Below, piece by piece: positions 56,035-63,609 of a DNA stretch of 64,000 nt. Below the pieces are notes generated by a model. It saw nothing but the letters and a program-made list of their open reading frames with translations, did not search any database and was not told where the DNA came from. The stretch's first letter is position 1, and each line of letters opens with the position of its first letter. Origin of the DNA: JALYZC01 sp963725645 (GTDB lineage: Bacteria; Actinomycetota; Thermoleophilia; Solirubrobacterales; Solirubrobacteraceae); contig CAVRZD010000006.1 of assembly GCA_963725645.1 (NCBI GenBank), positions 1,860,001 through 1,924,000 of the forward strand. The letters are read 5' to 3'. The position numbers and the translations under genes were made by a program.

Positions 56035-56200
56035 GACGTGTATCTACCCGGGATGTGAGCGGCCCGCGGTGCCCCCGCACCCGCTGGGCGGACCACAGCC
56101 CTCCTTCTGCGATCTCGAGGAGCACAACGCGCTGAGCGCCCACCAGGAACGCGAGCGCCTCGCGTCCCAGACCGAGCCGGCCAACAAGGAGAATGAGTAG
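56024..56200 (+). CDS. 58-residue Cys-rich small protein
   Basis: GTG 56024 overlaps the coxE stop by 11 nt; the frame ends TAG 56198-56200, sharing its last G with the next GTG start. The N-terminal half reads KTCIYPGCERPAVPP then PSFCDLEEHNAL: two Cys (C-x4-C), then Cys and His (C-x4-H), a likely zinc or other metal site. The second half is charged and helical (SAHQERERLASQTEPANKEN). Not recognised as a named family. Its place in a Mo-Cu enzyme operon suggests a metal-handling or regulatory role (inference). Confidence 0.65.
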   Translation: MTIKTCIYPGCERPAVPPHPLGGPQPSFCDLEEHNALSAHQERERLASQTEPANKENE

Positions 56201-56661
56201 TGGCTAACGAGGCCTACAGAGCAGTCTTCCTGCGCGTTCACCCGACCGGCAAGATGGTCCTCAGCCTGACCACCGACTCCGACGGGAAGGAGCCCCAGTA
56301 CGCGGAGCTCGTCGCCGACGAGCTCGGTGTTCCGGCGCTGGACGTCAAGGTCGTCCCCGCCGACACCGACCGGTTCGGCGTCGGCCACGGCTACAACACG
56401 AGCCCGTCGGACGGGACGTCGGCCGCGATCGCCAGCGCCACCGCCAAGATCCGCGACAAGGCGCGGCTCCTCGCGGGTGTGGCGCTGGACGCCCCGCCGG
56501 ACAGCCTGACGTGGTCGAACGGCGCGTGGGTCGTCGGCAGCGGCACCGACCCCACGCAGATCAAGACGCTCGAGGACATCGCGCTCTACGCGCACGGCAC
56601 CGGGGCCCTGCCGCCCGGCGTCGAGGGAGGACTCGACGCCCAGACCGTCTATCGCGCCTGA
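56200..56661 (+). CDS. Free-standing CoxL-like domain protein (153 aa)
   Basis: Starts at GTG 56200. It aligns along its length with residues ~487-634 of the CoxL encoded 4 kb upstream: RVHPTGKMVLSL (RVHPSGKAMVSI), YAELVADELGVP (FAQIVAEELGIP), KIRDKARLLAG (KVRDKARLIAA), DSLTWSNGAW (EDLAWEKGRW), GVEGGLDAQTVY (DMEGGLDAQVIY). The QGQGHET cofactor loop is replaced by DSDGKEPQ and there is no AYRCSFR or catalytic Glu, so it cannot be an enzyme. It may be a scaffold, decoy or assembly factor for CoxL. It overlaps the convergent YceI gene by 13 nt. Confidence 0.8.
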   Translation: MANEAYRAVFLRVHPTGKMVLSLTTDSDGKEPQYAELVADELGVPALDVKVVPADTDRFGVGHGYNTSPSDGTSAAIASATAKIRDKARLLAGVALDAPPDSLTWSNGAWVVGSGTDPTQIKTLEDIALYAHGTGALPPGVEGGLDAQTVYRA

Positions 56662-57203
56662 GGCTCGAGGTGGCCGTCAAGCACAACCTCGACATCGTCA
56701 GCGACCTTCAGCGCCCCGAACAGCGCGGAGTACGGCTTCATGCCCCAGGCGGTCTGCGTGACGACGGCGCTGGCGCCGAGCGTCCCGTCGTCGCCGACGA
56801 GGAGGTCGAACTCGATCGGCTGGGTCGTGCCGACGATGGTCAGGTCGCCCCGAACGCTGAGCCGGCCGCCGTCGCCGGCGCTCTCGACCCGCGTCGAGCG
56901 GAACGTGACGGCCTGGCGCTTGAGGACCTCGTCGTCGATCGTCTTGTGGATGTTTGCCTTGTCGTCGTCGTCGAGGGCCTGCGCCCCGCCGTGGCCCTCG
57001 TGCACGCGCAGCGAGGTGGGGTCGACGGTGAGCTCGATGCTCGTCGTCGCGGGGTCCTCCCCCACCGCGAGCGTCGCCTCCCAGGCGGTGACGTGGATGA
57101 CGAGGTTGTGCCCCGCCACCGCCGCGGCCCCGGTCCGCTTCGTCCGCACCGAGAGGGTGGCGTCGTCGGGGCCGAGCCGGTGGGTACCCGCGGGAATGGA
57201 CAC
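56649..57203 (-). CDS. YceI-family protein
   Basis: 184 residues from GTG 57203. The lipocalin-like beta barrel has RLGPDDATLSVRTKRTGAAA, AGHNLVIHVTAWEATLAVG, DEVLKRQAVTFRSTRVESAG, VRGDLTIVGTTQPIEFDLLV and VVTQTAWGMKPYSALFGALK, the YceI order. Relatives bind polyisoprenoids or other lipids. No signal peptide, so it is likely cytoplasmic. It is divergent from the CoxG gene and converges on the cox operon end. Confidence 0.85.
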   Translation of the reverse strand: MSIPAGTHRLGPDDATLSVRTKRTGAAAVAGHNLVIHVTAWEATLAVGEDPATTSIELTVDPTSLRVHEGHGGAQALDDDDKANIHKTIDDEVLKRQAVTFRSTRVESAGDGGRLSVRGDLTIVGTTQPIEFDLLVGDDGTLGASAVVTQTAWGMKPYSALFGALKVADDVEVVLDGHLEPQAR

Positions 57204-57269
57204 GCGGCGAGGATATAGGCGACGCCTTCGCGACTCCGATGGCGGCCTTCGACACGGGAGCAGACCGAC

Positions 57270-57701
57270 ATGGCCACTGAACTGGATCACTCTTTCTCGA
57301 CGACGAAGCCGATCGACGAGAGCTTCGCGACGATCCTCGACCTCGAGCGCGTCGTGCCGTGCGTCGAGGGGGGCCGCGTGCTCGAGACGACGGGACCGGA
57401 GTCGGTCAAAGCCGAGATCGTCATGAAGATGGGCGCGATGTCGATGACGCTGACAGGCACGGTGGAGGTCGTCGAGCAGGACGCGGCCGCCCACCGCGCC
57501 GTGGTGCGGGTCAAGGCGAAGGAGGCCGGGGGCCAGGGGCACGCCAACGCAGAGGTCGTCTTCCAGCTCAACGACGGTGGCGGGACGATCCACACCAGCG
57601 CGCAGATCACGGGCAAGGCCGCGTCGATGGGCGAGGGCGTGGTCGTCGGCGTGCTCGATGCCCTGATCACCGACTTCACCGGGAAGCTCGCCCAGCTGTG
57701 A
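57270..57701 (+). CDS. CoxG-family SRPBCC protein
   Basis: 143 residues from ATG 57270. START-like fold typical of CoxG: LDHSFSTTKPIDESFATILD, VPCVEGGRVLETTG, VKMGAMSMTLTGTVEVVEQD-type strand, AGGQGHANAEVVFQLNDGGG and GVLDALITDFTGKL. CoxG recruits CO dehydrogenase to the membrane in carboxydotrophs and also exists without a membrane tail. This copy lacks the hydrophobic or basic C-terminal tail, so it needs another anchor; the small membrane proteins upstream are candidates. Confidence 0.88.
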   Translation: MATELDHSFSTTKPIDESFATILDLERVVPCVEGGRVLETTGPESVKAEIVMKMGAMSMTLTGTVEVVEQDAAAHRAVVRVKAKEAGGQGHANAEVVFQLNDGGGTIHTSAQITGKAASMGEGVVVGVLDALITDFTGKLAQL

Positions 57702-57708
57702 CTCGGTG

Positions 57709-57972
57709 ATGGCGAGCATCTCGATGCGACGCATCCGCGAGGGTGAGGTGCCGTTCGACGGTGGAACGGCGGTCCAGGAGGACCCCGACCGCCCCGCCTT
57801 CCGCGGCAATGGCCCGGACGACTACGTCTGCGTGCAGTGCGGCAACGTCCTGGCGGAGGCGATGCATGCCATGCAGATGACGAAGAAGGTCCGCGTCCGC
57901 TGCGGGCGCTGCGGGACGGTCAACGTCGCCGTGACCGACGAGGCGGACGAGCCCGCCCGCCGACGCCACTAG
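57709..57972 (+). CDS. Small zinc-ribbon protein (87 aa)
   Basis: Follows CoxG by 7 bp, ATG 57709 (a GTG one codon earlier is possible). Four Cys in two pairs, DDYVCVQCGNVL and VRCGRCGTVNVAV, form a zinc ribbon. The N-terminal part (ASISMRRIREGEVPFDGGTA) is polar and may be flexible. Ribosome site weak; translational coupling to CoxG likely. Its role is unknown; metal transfer or protein binding is possible. Its stop is directly next to that of the converging gene. Confidence 0.7.
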   Translation: MASISMRRIREGEVPFDGGTAVQEDPDRPAFRGNGPDDYVCVQCGNVLAEAMHAMQMTKKVRVRCGRCGTVNVAVTDEADEPARRRH

Positions 57973-58593
57973 TCACGAGGCGGCGAGGCCCTGCAGCGCG
58001 GCGCGGTGTCGGTCGTAGGCGCCTGCGCCATCGCCGTCGATGGCCGCGATCCGCACGACCGGCGGGTGGCCCATGGCCACGACCGCGAGGTCTTCCAGCG
58101 CGTCGTGGTACGCCCGTTCGCGCTGCACGCCCCCGAAGCCGAAGGCCTTGGACGCCAGCCCGCGGGACAGCTGGTCGGTTCTCGAGCACCAGGCGCGGCA
58201 GAGATCCTCGTGCTCGCCGAGGTCGAAGCCGACCGCCACATCGGCGGGGTAGAGCTCGAGCGCGGTCAGGCGGAACGAGGTGAAGTGTGGTGGCCCGTCG
58301 AGCTCGATCACCGTTCCGGTCGGTTGGTGCACGAGATCGACGGGAAGCAGCAGGTTCTCCCGCGACGCGTGCAGAACCGAGACGTCGCCCCCGAGCCGGG
58401 CATAGATCGCGGCGAGCACTCCCACCGCCGCGGTCACCGGCGCGACGAGGGTCGGGTCGCGGCGCGCCTTGGCCACGCGCTCGAGCCCGATGTGACCCTG
58501 CTCGCAGAGCCAGTCGAACGACCCGCGCTCCAATGCGATGCCGTCCCGCGCCGCCGCCCGCGCGAACGCGACCGCGGGGACCGGCGCCGCCAT
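57973..58593 (-). CDS. Hypothetical protein, possible nuclease-like fold (206 aa)
   Basis: ATG 58593, one base shared with the stop of the upstream SRPBCC gene. The protein is soluble. The middle reads GTVIELDGPPHFTSFRLTAL and YPADVAVGFDLGEHEDLCRA; the E-x-DGP-x-HF string recalls RAP-type and restriction-endonuclease-like folds, but no full catalytic set is evident. It ends VVAMGHPPVVRIAAIDGDGA. It is the last gene of the second Mo-hydroxylase cluster, so its association there may be functional or chance. Confidence 0.6.
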   Translation of the reverse strand: MAAPVPAVAFARAAARDGIALERGSFDWLCEQGHIGLERVAKARRDPTLVAPVTAAVGVLAAIYARLGGDVSVLHASRENLLLPVDLVHQPTGTVIELDGPPHFTSFRLTALELYPADVAVGFDLGEHEDLCRAWCSRTDQLSRGLASKAFGFGGVQRERAYHDALEDLAVVAMGHPPVVRIAAIDGDGAGAYDRHRAALQGLAAS

Positions 58594-59159
58594 CAGCGGC
58601 GGAAGAGTCGCCGCACGAATCGGCGCAGGCGATCCCACAGCGCGCCGCGAACGAGGCGGAAGCCACCGATCGGCCGGCCCGCGCTCGGCGGCGCGGGAGC
58701 CGATGCCGGTGACTCGAGGCTCGTGCGCAGGCAGTCGGCGAAGTCGCGCAGGAGGCGGTTGGAGACGTCCTGGATCATCCCGCCGCGCCCGAACCGCGCG
58801 AGGCGCCCGGTGATCCTGAAGTCGGTGTCGACCTCGACGCGCGTCCCGCCCGCATCGCGTTCGGACAGGGTGCTCACCATCGTCGCCTTCGCGCCGCCCT
58901 GGCCACGCTTGTCGGTGCCGCTCGCGTGCATCGTGGCGACGTGGGCGGCCTCGTCGAGCAGGTCGATCCGGAGCGTGCCACGGTACGCGGCGGTGGTCGG
59001 TCCAAGCTTCACGGTGAACGTGCCGCGGTAGGTGCCGTCGTCGGCGACCTCGGTCACCTCGGCGCCGGGCAGGCACGGCGCCACACGCTCGACGTCCACG
59101 AGCACGCCCCACACCTGCTCGAGTGGAGCGTCAACCTCGAAGGACTGCTCGAGCTTCAT
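58593..59159 (-). CDS. CoxG-family SRPBCC protein with basic tail
   Basis: 188 residues from ATG 59159. CoxG pattern: MKLEQSFEVDAPLEQVWGVL, VERVAPCLPGAEVTEV, YRGTFTVKLGPTTAAYRGTL, KATMVSTLSERDAGGTRVEV, GRLARFGRGGMIQDVSNRLL. The last ~25 residues are an amphipathic, strongly basic tail (ALWDRLRRFVRRLFRR) suited to membrane binding. It overlaps the MocA-like gene upstream by 29 nt. Probably locates the second Mo-hydroxylase. Confidence 0.88.
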   Translation of the reverse strand: MKLEQSFEVDAPLEQVWGVLVDVERVAPCLPGAEVTEVADDGTYRGTFTVKLGPTTAAYRGTLRIDLLDEAAHVATMHASGTDKRGQGGAKATMVSTLSERDAGGTRVEVDTDFRITGRLARFGRGGMIQDVSNRLLRDFADCLRTSLESPASAPAPPSAGRPIGGFRLVRGALWDRLRRFVRRLFRR

Positions 59160-59730
59160 CGCGTGCCGACTCCAGGTCGTCTGGCGTGTTGATGTCCTCG
59201 TTGCTGCAGAGGTGCCCGCATTCCCACCGCCGCACACCGCGCGCCGCCAGCACCTCGCGCGCCCCCTCGTCCCCACGCAGCCCCCGGAGCACGGGCAGCA
59301 GCCCGCGCTTGACCAGCACGGGGTGGCCGGGCACGCCGTCGTAGGACGCGCGGGTCGCCGGGGCGTCCGAGTCGAATCCATCGAGCACGCCGGCGATCAC
59401 CTGCGGCGTGATGAACGGCTGGTCACCGAGCGTGATCACGAGCGCGTCCGGGTCATCGGGCGCGAGGGCATCGATCGCGGCCCGCAGCGACGCCGAGAGT
59501 CCCTCGCGCCACGCCTCGCACAGCACCCATTCCGCGTCGTGGGGGTCGACACCCGCGCGCACCTCCGCGGCGCGGGCGCCGATCACCACGACGATGCGCG
59601 CGATCGCCGGCACGGCGACCATCGCCCGGATCGCGTGCTCGAGCAACGGGCGGCCCTCGAGCTCCGCGAGCTGCTTGGGCCCGCCGAAGCGGCGACCCTC
59701 GCCCGCGGCGAGCACGGCCCCCGCGATCAG
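59131..59730 (-). CDS. MocA-like nucleotidyltransferase, second copy, CTG start
   Basis: 199 residues. NTP-transferase loop IAGAVLAAGEGRRFGGPKQL, DPDALVITLGDQPFITPQVI, SYDGVPGHPVLVKRGLLPVL, NEDINTPDDLESAR. The first strand begins right at a CTG (59728-59730) that overlaps the XdhC stop as CTGA. No ATG, GTG or TTG lies nearby in frame, and the next GTG would remove part of the first strand. Hence a CTG start is proposed. It likely matures the Mo cofactor of the second enzyme. Confidence 0.85.
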   Translation of the reverse strand: MIAGAVLAAGEGRRFGGPKQLAELEGRPLLEHAIRAMVAVPAIARIVVVIGARAAEVRAGVDPHDAEWVLCEAWREGLSASLRAAIDALAPDDPDALVITLGDQPFITPQVIAGVLDGFDSDAPATRASYDGVPGHPVLVKRGLLPVLRGLRGDEGAREVLAARGVRRWECGHLCSNEDINTPDDLESARDEARAVLRG

Positions 59731-60503
59731 GTGCCCACCTCGTGGATCCGCCCGACCCCCGCGGCCGACAGGCGCCCGCCGCCGCGCTCGTGGCGGACGG
59801 CGACGACCTCGGCCATGATCGAGAGCGCGGTCTCCTCGGCCGTCATCGCGCCGAGGTCGAGGCCGATCGGCGCCGCCAGCCGCCCGAGCTCGTCCTCCGT
59901 CATCCCCAGCTCGACGAGCCGCTCGCGCCGCTTCTCCTGCGCGCGCCGCGAGCCCATCGCCCCGACGTAGGCCGCCGGGGAGCGCAGCGCGATCTCCAGC
60001 ACGGCGTCGTCCAGCTTGGGGTCGTGGGTCAGCACCGCGATGAAGGTGGCGCGGTCGATCCCGCCGAGTCGCGGGAAGGCATCGGCCGGCCACGCCGCCA
60101 CGACCTCCTCGGCGTCGGGGAACCGCTCGCTCGTCGCGAACTGCGAGCGCGGGTCGACGACGTACGAACGCCACGAGCATGCCCGCGCGAGGCGGGACAG
60201 CGCGCCCGCATAGTCGACCGCACCGAAGATGATGAGCCGCGGAGCGGGATGCGTGACGTCCACGAACAGTCCCACCTCGCCGTCCTCGCGCAGCTCGGAC
60301 CGCTCCACCCACATCAGCTCCTCCGCCGCGGCCGCCGCGCGGTCGTCGAGCGCAACGTCGCCGAGCGAGCCCTCGCGGGCGCCGTCCGCCGTGACGAGCA
60401 GCTTCGCGCCAACCGCCGGCTCACCCGGCGAGCGCACGACGGTGACGAGCGCGGCGCGGCCGTCCTCACGCGCCACCGCCGCGAACCCGGCCGTGGGCGT
60501 CAC
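59727..60503 (-). CDS. XdhC-family protein (C-terminal Rossmann type)
   Basis: 258 residues from GTG 60503. The N-terminal part (FAAVAREDGRAALVTVVRSP) is XdhC-like. The Rossmann C-terminal domain has RLIIFGAVDYAGALSRLARA, YVVDPRSQFATSERFPDAEE, FIAVLTHDPKLDDAVLEIAL, AAYVGAMGSRRAQEKRRERL and GAMTAEETALSIMAEVVAVR. It inserts or sulfurates the Mo cofactor. Unlike the copy in the form I cluster it has no YHS domain. GTGA overlap with the upstream small gene. Confidence 0.9.
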   Translation of the reverse strand: MTPTAGFAAVAREDGRAALVTVVRSPGEPAVGAKLLVTADGAREGSLGDVALDDRAAAAAEELMWVERSELREDGEVGLFVDVTHPAPRLIIFGAVDYAGALSRLARACSWRSYVVDPRSQFATSERFPDAEEVVAAWPADAFPRLGGIDRATFIAVLTHDPKLDDAVLEIALRSPAAYVGAMGSRRAQEKRRERLVELGMTEDELGRLAAPIGLDLGAMTAEETALSIMAEVVAVRHERGGGRLSAAGVGRIHEVGT

Positions 60504-60814
60504 GGCCGGTACTCCTCGACGAACACGTCGATCTCGCCGCCGCAGGGCAGGCCGACGTCCCACGCGTCCGAGTCGGCGATCCCGTAGTGCAGCAGGCGCG
60601 GCTCCCCGCTCGCCAGCACTTCCCCGGCCACCTCGACGACCGCGCCCTCGACGCAGCCGCCGGACACGGCCCCCCACACCTCGCCGTGTTCGTTCACGGC
60701 CATCTTCGCCCCGGGCGGGCGCGGCGCCGAGCGCTTCACTCCCACCACCGTCGCCACCGCGGCGCGCTCGCCGCGCGCGCTCCACTCGTCGAGCTTCGAG
60801 ATCACGTCCTTCAT
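60500..60814 (-). CDS. XdhC_CoxI-domain small protein (104 aa)
   Basis: ATG 60814. It consists only of the N-terminal XdhC_CoxI domain: EWSARGERAAVATVVGVKRS, APRPPGAKMAVNEHGEVWGA, VSGGCVEGAVVEVAGEVLAS, DVGLPCGGEIDVFVEEY. It works as the missing half of the following XdhC gene; the two are one chain in the first cluster. It overlaps coxE by ATGA and the XdhC gene by GTGA. Confidence 0.9.
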   Translation of the reverse strand: MKDVISKLDEWSARGERAAVATVVGVKRSAPRPPGAKMAVNEHGEVWGAVSGGCVEGAVVEVAGEVLASGEPRLLHYGIADSDAWDVGLPCGGEIDVFVEEYRP

Positions 60815-61932
60815 GTCATCCCCTTCTCCATCAGCTGTGCCAGATCCTCCAGGGACCTCAGGGTACTTCCGGCCAGGAAGTGGTCCACGTGCGGCAGCGC
60901 CGCCACCATGCCGCGGGTCAGCGGCTCGTAGCCCGCCTGCGCCTTGAGCGGGTTGACCCACACCACCGCGTGCGCGCAGCGCCGAAGGTGCGCCATCTCG
61001 GCGGCGAGCTGCGCGGGGTCGCCGCGGTCCCAGCCGTCGGATGCCACGACCACGACGGCGCCGCGGCCCACGCGCCGCCCGTGCACGCGATTGAGCTCGG
61101 CCAGCGCCGCGCCGATTCGCGTCCCACCCGACCAGTCCTCGACCGCGGCCGCCGCCCGCGCGAGCGCGGCGTCGTGGTCGTGGCCTCGCAGCTCGCGCGT
61201 CACGCGCGTCAGGCGCGTCCCGAAGGTGAATGCCTCCACGCGCGCGCGGGTCGCCACGCAGGCCTGGGCGTACTGAAGCAGCATGCGCGCATAGGGCTCC
61301 ATCGAGCCCGACACGTCGCAGACGATCACGAGCGGGCGGGGGGCCGTCGTGCGGGCGCGCCAGCGCCGCTCCGTGGGTTCCCCGAACGAGCGCAGCGACG
61401 CGCGCATCGTGCGCCGCAGATCCGGGCGGTCGCCGCGCCGGCGCACGGGCTGCGTGCGGCGCGAGGTGCGCCGGGGGCCGCGCGCCGCCAGCCTGACCAT
61501 GAGCCGGCGGGCCACCGCGCGTTCGGCGTCCGTGTAATCCGCGAAGTCGACGTCCCGCAGCAGCTCGACGGGGCTCCACGCCGCCGGCACCGCCTCCACG
61601 TCCTCGACGAGCACGTCCGGACGTTCGCCGCCCGGGACCGCCACCCTCGGGAGCACGAGCCGCGCCGCGTCGTCGAGCGCCTCCGGCGGCCGCGGCGGCA
61701 TCGCGGCCGCTCGCGCGAGGAGGTCGGCCCAGGCGGCGTCGAACGCATCGAGGTCGGCACGGCGAGAGCACAGCGCGGCCCGGAGCGCGAAGTAGGCGTC
61801 GGCCGGATCGGCGGGATCGACGGTCGCGAGCGCGCGGTGAGCGGAGAGCACCTCCCCCACCCCGGCGTGCACGCCGCGCGCCCGCAGCGCGGCGGCGAGG
61901 TCGGACACGGCGGTGACGACGGGCTCAGGCAC
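60811..61932 (-). CDS. coxE: CoxE-like von Willebrand A protein, second copy
   Basis: 373 residues from GTG 61932. N-terminal helical region (ALRARGVHAGVGEVLSAHRA, DLDAFDAAWADLLARAAAMP), basic middle (RRTSRRTQPVRRRGDRPDLR) and vWA domain: PLVIVCDVSGSMEPYARMLL (MIDAS), DWSGGTRIGAALAELNRVHG, VVVVASDGWDRGDPAQLAAE. It overlaps coxD by 8 nt. Assembly factor for the second Mo enzyme. Confidence 0.92.
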   Translation of the reverse strand: MPEPVVTAVSDLAAALRARGVHAGVGEVLSAHRALATVDPADPADAYFALRAALCSRRADLDAFDAAWADLLARAAAMPPRPPEALDDAARLVLPRVAVPGGERPDVLVEDVEAVPAAWSPVELLRDVDFADYTDAERAVARRLMVRLAARGPRRTSRRTQPVRRRGDRPDLRRTMRASLRSFGEPTERRWRARTTAPRPLVIVCDVSGSMEPYARMLLQYAQACVATRARVEAFTFGTRLTRVTRELRGHDHDAALARAAAAVEDWSGGTRIGAALAELNRVHGRRVGRGAVVVVASDGWDRGDPAQLAAEMAHLRRCAHAVVWVNPLKAQAGYEPLTRGMVAALPHVDHFLAGSTLRSLEDLAQLMEKGMT

Positions 61933-62770
61933 CGTCGAGCACGCCCTCGGCGCGCACACGCTCGACGTCCTCGTGCACCTTCAGCGCCGCGCCCAGCGCG
62001 GCGTCGAGGTCGCCGTCGCCGCCCAGGGCCAGGAGCGCCTGCGTCCAGGCGATCGTCTCCCCCACCCCCGGCAGCTTGTAGAGCTCCTGGCCGCGCAGGC
62101 GCTCGACCGCGGCGCACACGCGCGCGGCCACGTCCTCGGGCACGCCGGGGAGTCGCGCGCGGACGATCTCGGCCTCGCGGGCGGCCGTGGGATAGTCGAT
62201 CCAGTGATAGAGGCAGCGGCGCTTGAGCGCGTCGTGCAGCTCGCGGGTGCGATTGGAGGTCACGACGACCAGCGGCCGTTCGCGGGCCACGATGGTCCCG
62301 AGCTCGGGGATCGTCACCTGGAAGTCGGAGAGGAGCTCGAGCAGGAACGCCTCGAACTCGTCGTCGGCGCGGTCGACCTCGTCGATCAGCAGCACGACCG
62401 GCCCGTCGTGCTCGAGGGCCTCGAGCAGCGGGCGCCGCAGGAGGAACTCCCGCGAGAACAGCCGGCCGGGGTCGGCGCCGCCCTCGGCGGCGCGGATGGC
62501 CAGCAGTTGGCGGGCGTAGTCCCAGTCGTACAGGGCGTGGTGCAGGTCGATCCCCTCGTGGCACTGCAGGCGGATGAGCCGGGCTCCGGTGGCGCCCGCG
62601 AGCGCCTTCGCCGCCTCGGTCTTACCGACGCCCGCCTCGCCCTCGAGCAGCAGTGGCTGCTCCAGCCGGGTGGCCAGGAACACCGCCGTGGCCAGCCCGC
62701 GGTCGGCGAGATACCGTTGGCCTGCGAGGGCGTCCGCGACCTCGCCGACCGTGTCGAAGCGAGCGCTCAG
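61925..62770 (-). CDS. coxD: AAA+ ATPase CoxD, second copy, CTG start
   Basis: 281 residues. LLLEGEAGVGKTEAAKALAG (Walker A), VVLLIDEVDRADDEFEAFLL (Walker B), LVVVTSNRTRELHDALKRRC, WIDYPTAAREAEIVRARLPG. The only sensible start is CTG 62768-62770, which overlaps the coxM stop as CTGA; the next ordinary start (GTG at AVFLATR) would remove conserved residues. Very similar to the first CoxD across the core, showing duplication of the cluster. Confidence 0.9.
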   Translation of the reverse strand: MSARFDTVGEVADALAGQRYLADRGLATAVFLATRLEQPLLLEGEAGVGKTEAAKALAGATGARLIRLQCHEGIDLHHALYDWDYARQLLAIRAAEGGADPGRLFSREFLLRRPLLEALEHDGPVVLLIDEVDRADDEFEAFLLELLSDFQVTIPELGTIVARERPLVVVTSNRTRELHDALKRRCLYHWIDYPTAAREAEIVRARLPGVPEDVAARVCAAVERLRGQELYKLPGVGETIAWTQALLALGGDGDLDAALGAALKVHEDVERVRAEGVLDGA

Positions 62771-63609
62771 GCCACGGCCTCCTCGAGCGCCCGGCGGCAC
62801 AGGACGCGCGCCAGGTGGCGCTTGTACTCCGGGGTCGCGTTGAGGTCGCCGGGAGGCTCCGTGCCGTCGGCGGCCAGCTCGGCCGCAGCGGCCAGGGCGT
62901 CCGCGTCGAGCGGCCCTCCGCGCAGCGCGTCCTCGGCGGCGCTCGCGCGCAGCGGCGTCGAGCCCATGTGCGTGAGGCCGACGCGCACGTCCTCGCACGA
63001 GCCGTCGCCGGCCTTGCGGACCAGCGCGCACACCGCGACCATGGCCCAGTCCTCGCTGCGGCGGTTGAACTTCTGATAGCCGAATCCCCACTCGCCGAGC
63101 GCAGGGACCCGCACCTCCGTCAGCACCTCGTCGGGCGCCAGCGCGGTCGTGAGGTAGTCGGAGAACAGGTCGGCGGCGGCGATCGTCCGCTGGCCGCCGG
63201 GGCCCTGGGCCGTGACCTCGCCCTCGGCGGCGAGCAGCACGGCCGGAAGATCGGAGGCCGGGTCGCCGTGGGCGAGCGACCCTCCGATCGTGCCGCGGTT
63301 GCGGACCTGCTGATCGGCGATCGTGCCGGCCGCCCGCGCGACGACGCCGAGCGAACCGTCGACCTGGAGGTCGGCGTGCGTCGTCGTCGCTCCGATGCGC
63401 ACCGCGCCGTTCTCGCGCTGCACGCCGCGCAGCCCCGGCACGCGCCGCAGGTCAACGAGCAGCGTCGGCGCCGCCAGGCGCAGCTTCATGAGCGGGATCA
63501 GCGAGTGCCCGCCGGCGACCAGCTTGGCGTCCTCGCCGCCGTCGGCCAGCAGGCGGATCGCATCGTCCAGGCTCTCGGGTGCCACGTAGTCGAATTCCGC
63601 CGGGATCAC
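62767..63609 (-). CDS. coxM: CoxM-like FAD subunit of second Mo-hydroxylase
   Basis: 280 residues from GTG 63609, overlapping the coxL stop as GTGA. FAD motifs KLVAGGHSLIPLMKLRLAAP and QVRNRGTIGGSLAHGDPASD; C-terminal flavoprotein domain with EVRVPALGEWGFGYQKFNRR. Here it follows coxL, unlike the M-S-L order of the first cluster; no coxS is seen between or after them in the window. Confidence 0.93.
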   Translation of the reverse strand: MIPAEFDYVAPESLDDAIRLLADGGEDAKLVAGGHSLIPLMKLRLAAPTLLVDLRRVPGLRGVQRENGAVRIGATTTHADLQVDGSLGVVARAAGTIADQQVRNRGTIGGSLAHGDPASDLPAVLLAAEGEVTAQGPGGQRTIAAADLFSDYLTTALAPDEVLTEVRVPALGEWGFGYQKFNRRSEDWAMVAVCALVRKAGDGSCEDVRVGLTHMGSTPLRASAAEDALRGGPLDADALAAAAELAADGTEPPGDLNATPEYKRHLARVLCRRALEEAVA

